A DNA stretch of 11,439 nucleotides. Origin: Acanthaster planci (Eukaryota > Echinodermata > Asteroidea > Valvatida > Acanthasteridae). The translations under genes and the position numbers were made by a program. How positions within the stretch are numbered: position 1 is the first letter of the stretch; each line of letters begins with the position of its first letter. The stretch spans positions 599,167 through 610,605 of the forward strand of contig NW_019091512.1 of assembly GCF_001949145.1 (NCBI RefSeq), read 5' to 3'. Below are positions 9,210-11,439 of the stretch, in pieces. The notes beneath the pieces were generated by a model. That model was not told the DNA's origin. It did no database searches and saw nothing but the letters and a program-made list of their open reading frames with translations.

Positions 9210-9225
9210 GTTCAAGATAGAATGG

Positions 9226-9436
9226 GAACCATGTCGGATCCTTCTCATTGCCCCGTTCTGGCCTCTCTAACCATGGTTTCCAAAGCTGATAAGACTCCTG
9301 GTACGGCAACCACTGGTCCTTCCAGCCAGGGATGACATCCTTCGTCAACCCAGATCGGGAATCCTCCACCCAGCGCCTTAGACTCTTTACTTGATGTGCT
9401 GGACGTTGTCCAACGATCCTTCAGGGTGTTGCGTCC
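9226..9436 (+). pseudogene. Remnant of the RNase H carboxyl end
   Basis: A different frame from the RT reads CRILLIAPFWPL, a stop (CTC TAA CCA, where Gln is expected), then PWFPKLIRLLV and LVLPARDDILRQ, and after another stop YLMCWTLSND. The pattern LIAPxWPxQPWFP...LLxRQP followed by HPxP and a Trp-Ser stretch is typical of the tail after RNase H in DIRS polyproteins, directly ahead of the recombinase. It follows the RT end within about 30 bases, whereas a full element would have roughly 150 or more residues of RNase H between them and, in many DIRS elements, a methyltransferase-like domain near by. These are therefore deleted. Confidence 0.7.
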
Positions 9437-10449
9437 ATGGCGGCCCAGGGTCGACAACTGTCCACTTGCAAAATTTACAACAGCCGACTACAACATTGTA
9501 ATAGATGGTGCGACAACCACAATGTTTCTCCAACCGAAGCTTCTGTGAGCTCCGTCATAGACTTTCTCATGTATCTGTTCCACTCGAGCCTCCAGGTTGC
9601 TACCATCCGCAACTACCAGTCAGCCTTGGCGGCTGTTCACTCGGGGTTCAGCGATGGATTGACTGCCTCTGACAACTGTGATATCCACCATCTCCTTCCA
9701 GGAATGTTCGTCGAGCATCCCCTCGTCAAGCATCTGGTTTTATCTTGGGATCTTAAAGGCGTTCTACGTGTCCTTGCCAGTCCCCTCTTCGAGCCACTGT
9801 TAGACATATCTGATCTCCATCTAAGCATCAAACTGGCATTCCTTCTCGCGGTCGTTACATCGAGACGCGGTAGTGAACTACACACCTTATCGATCGCCGA
9901 TGGTCACATCCGTTGGGAGTTGCATGGGGTTCGCCTTATTCCAACCATTGGGTTTCTAACGAAGAAACAGATGCCTGCCTTCTAGCCTCCTGATATTTTT
10001 GTCCCCACCATAGCCTCACTTTCGGGAGATGACTGTGACAAGAGATGGTACCCAGTTCGAACTCTCAAGCGGTATCTTGACAGGACCAAGAATCGCAGAG
10101 AATCTAATTCACAGCTCTTCATCACTTTAGCAAAACCCTTTCACCGTCAAAGGAGATTATTGCCTGATGGACAGTCTTGGCCATCATCTTTGCTAACCGG
10201 GACTGGCCGGCACAACATGTTGAGGCGACCTGACCCCATGTCAGGGCTCATGATGTTCAGGCCGCCTCTGCATTCTGGTCGTACTTCAGGGGAGTCCCTC
10301 TGGCTGAAATCTGCCAGGTGGCATGTTGGAAATCTCCCTCCACCTTCACCAAGTGCTACCTGAAGGACATTCTTCAGAACGAAACAGCCAATGGCAGAAC
10401 AACCCTGAGCTCGTTGGTCCAGACAATGTCTAATGCTGTTCCGGGATGA
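9437..10449 (+). pseudogene. Tyrosine recombinase (DIRS-type integrase), broken
   Basis: This family inserts the circular DNA by strand exchange through a Tyr, with an Arg-His-Arg-Tyr active site. From the ATG at 9437 the first 182 codons show a core-binding part (TCKIYNSRLQHCNRWC, IDFLMYLFHSSL, ATIRNYQSALAAVHSGF) and box I TSRRGSELHTLS at residues 141-152. A TAG at 9983 interrupts, and the frame continues with DIFVPTIASLS and WYPVRTLKRYLDRTK. A frameshift near 10146 leads to the last frame with two TGA stops (10165 and 10231), box II VRAHDVQAASAFWSYF and the nucleophile in FTKCYLKDI (Tyr at 10357-10359), ending at TGA 10447-10449. In box II the second Arg of the family pattern HxxR is Gln, so activity would be lost even without the stops. 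Total length is about 336 codons, normal for the family. Confidence 0.92.
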
Positions 10450-10542
10450 GTGACGGATACTTTGACCTGGCAGCGCTCCGCCTTATGTTCCCACTAGTAA
10501 TTACACTCCCATCGCCGACCTGCCTCCAGGGTACCGTGCTAC

Positions 10543-10638
10543 TTTGCATATGTAGGCTGGGCAGGGGTATGTGAACACAGGAGACTCCTCCCCCACGTGA
10601 TGTGGGTCGTGTCTCCAAGTGATACTTACCCCTGCCCG
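10543..10638. repeat. Internal complementary region of DIRS-like element
   Basis: Bases 10543-10586 are the reverse complement of the outer left end (5901-5944), and 10588-10638 are the reverse complement of the outer right end (about 10781-10831). The two matched ends thus lie side by side with only one base between them. In the DIRS replication model this region serves as template to complete and join the ends of the linear DNA into a circle. The left-matching part is identical over 33 bases near its centre. The right-matching part has more changes. Confidence 0.88.
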
Positions 10639-10724
10639 GCTGCTCCTGCCCTTCCTTCCCTACTTCAGCTCCGGTGACATTTACTGCTTCGAAAAAAATG
10701 ACGAACATGGTGGTGGGATCTCAG

Positions 10725-10831
10725 TGCATAGTCTTTTCAGCGAATTGTAATAGGCACATGGGAAATTTGTATATGTAGGCTGGGCAGGGGTAAGTATCAC
10801 TAGGCGATGCGACCCACACCACGTGGCGGAG
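10725..10831 (-). repeat. Right inverted terminal repeat of DIRS-like element
   Basis: Bases 10725-10792 are the inverted copy of 5918-5990. The next 39 bases (10793-10831, AGTATCACTAGG to CACGTGGCGGAG) are not in the left terminus but match the internal complementary region, so they belong to the element and mark its right end. Host DNA begins at about 10832. Confidence 0.88.
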
Positions 10832-11439
10832 CATTTTACAGGAAAGCCGTTGTAAATTAACCAAAAAAGTCCAATAGGAACACACCTTTTGATGCACTGG
10901 GTAATCAACAGCAGCCAAACAAACTGGTCATGTTGAGACAATGGGAGCTAGTCTCATCGAACAATGCCACTGTTGGATCTTGTGGTGGCTGGCAACCACA
11001 GAGTCCCAGGCTGTTTTGCCTTGGACAGAGAGGACATGTAGGATCTCGTTACACTGGGCAAGCAAATGACTTTGACAAATGATGCAGACTGATGTATCTG
11101 GCAGGGTTTCCAGCCAAACAGCCCTGAACAGTTAGAGTTATATATTGTGCTTGTTTTGATTATAAAATCTCTTTGGAATCATTCATATTAATTGACAAAA
11201 ATGAGGCCTTTCTATTTCTCCAGTCCAGTTAACGTTTTCTTTAAAAGGCTGTTGTTTGCAAGTGGATAGAAGCAGAGATGGTAGTGAGAGTGGAAGAAAC
11301 ATGTGCTGTCCATCCAGGAGAAGTCTGTCTAATGCAGTGATTGTAAGTTGTCTTTTCAAGTATTGAAGATGATGTTGAGGCAATACATTAATGTCACAGA
11401 CATAAGCACAAAGTAATGTCAAGGCAATTTTGAAGATAA
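10832..11439. other. Right flank of the retroelement, no gene recognised
   Basis: This is AT-rich DNA like the middle of the window. A stop-free stretch on the plus strand runs from about 10858 to 11081 (about 75 codons, with an internal ATG near 10930). It lacks splice sites or a recognised domain and is not called. No transposon end or RNA gene was seen. Confidence 0.4.

Larger units (their letters stand above)
5901..10831 (+). mobile_element. Degenerate DIRS-like tyrosine-recombinase retrotransposon
   Basis: The element is about 4.9 kb and reads left to right: inverted terminal repeat, leader with tandem repeats, gag-like region, reverse transcriptase, remnant of the RNase H end, tyrosine recombinase, internal complementary region, inverted terminal repeat. 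This order, inverted ends instead of LTRs, a tyrosine recombinase instead of a DDE integrase, and an internal region complementary to the joined outer ends are the defining traits of the DIRS group. The outer limits were set by where the internal region stops matching the left end (5901) and the right end (10831). No target-site duplication is expected for this group, and none was identified. All coding regions carry stops or frameshifts, and the RNase H and methyltransferase part is deleted, so the copy is dead. Confidence 0.92.

Noticed and set aside
7982-9220. 412-codon plus-strand open frame over the gag/RT region
   Set aside because: It is in a different frame from the gag tail (7870-8325) and from the reverse transcriptase (8523-9209). 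It contains none of the RT motifs. It is open because the real frames are GC-rich and decayed.
10858-11081. Stop-free stretch of about 75 codons after the retroelement
   Set aside because: No acceptor or donor of good quality, no recognised motif, and a length expected by chance.

Overview
The window looks like nuclear DNA of a marine invertebrate, most likely a deuterostome (echinoderm first, amphioxus or hemichordate as alternatives). The grounds are indirect. There are no compact bacterial-type genes, splice-like signals flank short open blocks, the DNA is full of ACATGTACATGTA-like and TAGGCCTAC-like words, and it carries a DIRS-type tyrosine-recombinase retrotransposon of a kind known from such genomes. 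Two isolated N bases suggest a draft assembly.

Left third (1-3204). Two direct copies of a unit of about 1.5 kb lie head to tail (1-1490 and 1529-3037), roughly 4% different over the first 210 bases by eye. Each copy holds a near-perfect 26-bp-stem hairpin. Each also holds, on the minus strand, the 3' end of a protein-like reading frame that finishes at a stop just after ...TYTEV. In copy 2 this frame runs back beyond the repeat to about 3204 but is broken by a TAA. In copy 1 it is cut at the repeat junction. The protein family is not recognised.

Middle (3205-5900). This is mostly AT-rich non-coding DNA. Two blocks have good splice-site flanks, 4376-4481 and 5144 onward, and may be host exons on the plus strand. 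They can be joined in frame, but no family is recognised.

Right half (5901-10831). This is one degenerate DIRS-like retrotransposon of about 4.9 kb. It has inverted terminal repeats, a long leader with four imperfect 65-bp tandem repeats, a gag-like region broken by frameshifts, and a reverse transcriptase with a YLDD box but six in-frame stops. The RT is fused directly to the last part of the RNase H region, so most of RNase H and any methyltransferase are missing. A tyrosine recombinase follows that keeps its Tyr but has a Gln where the second active-site Arg is expected. The internal complementary region at 10543-10638 is complementary to the two outer ends of the element set side by side, as expected from the circular-intermediate model for DIRS elements. 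No protein of the element is intact, so the copy cannot be autonomous.

Right flank (10832-11439). No gene was recognised.
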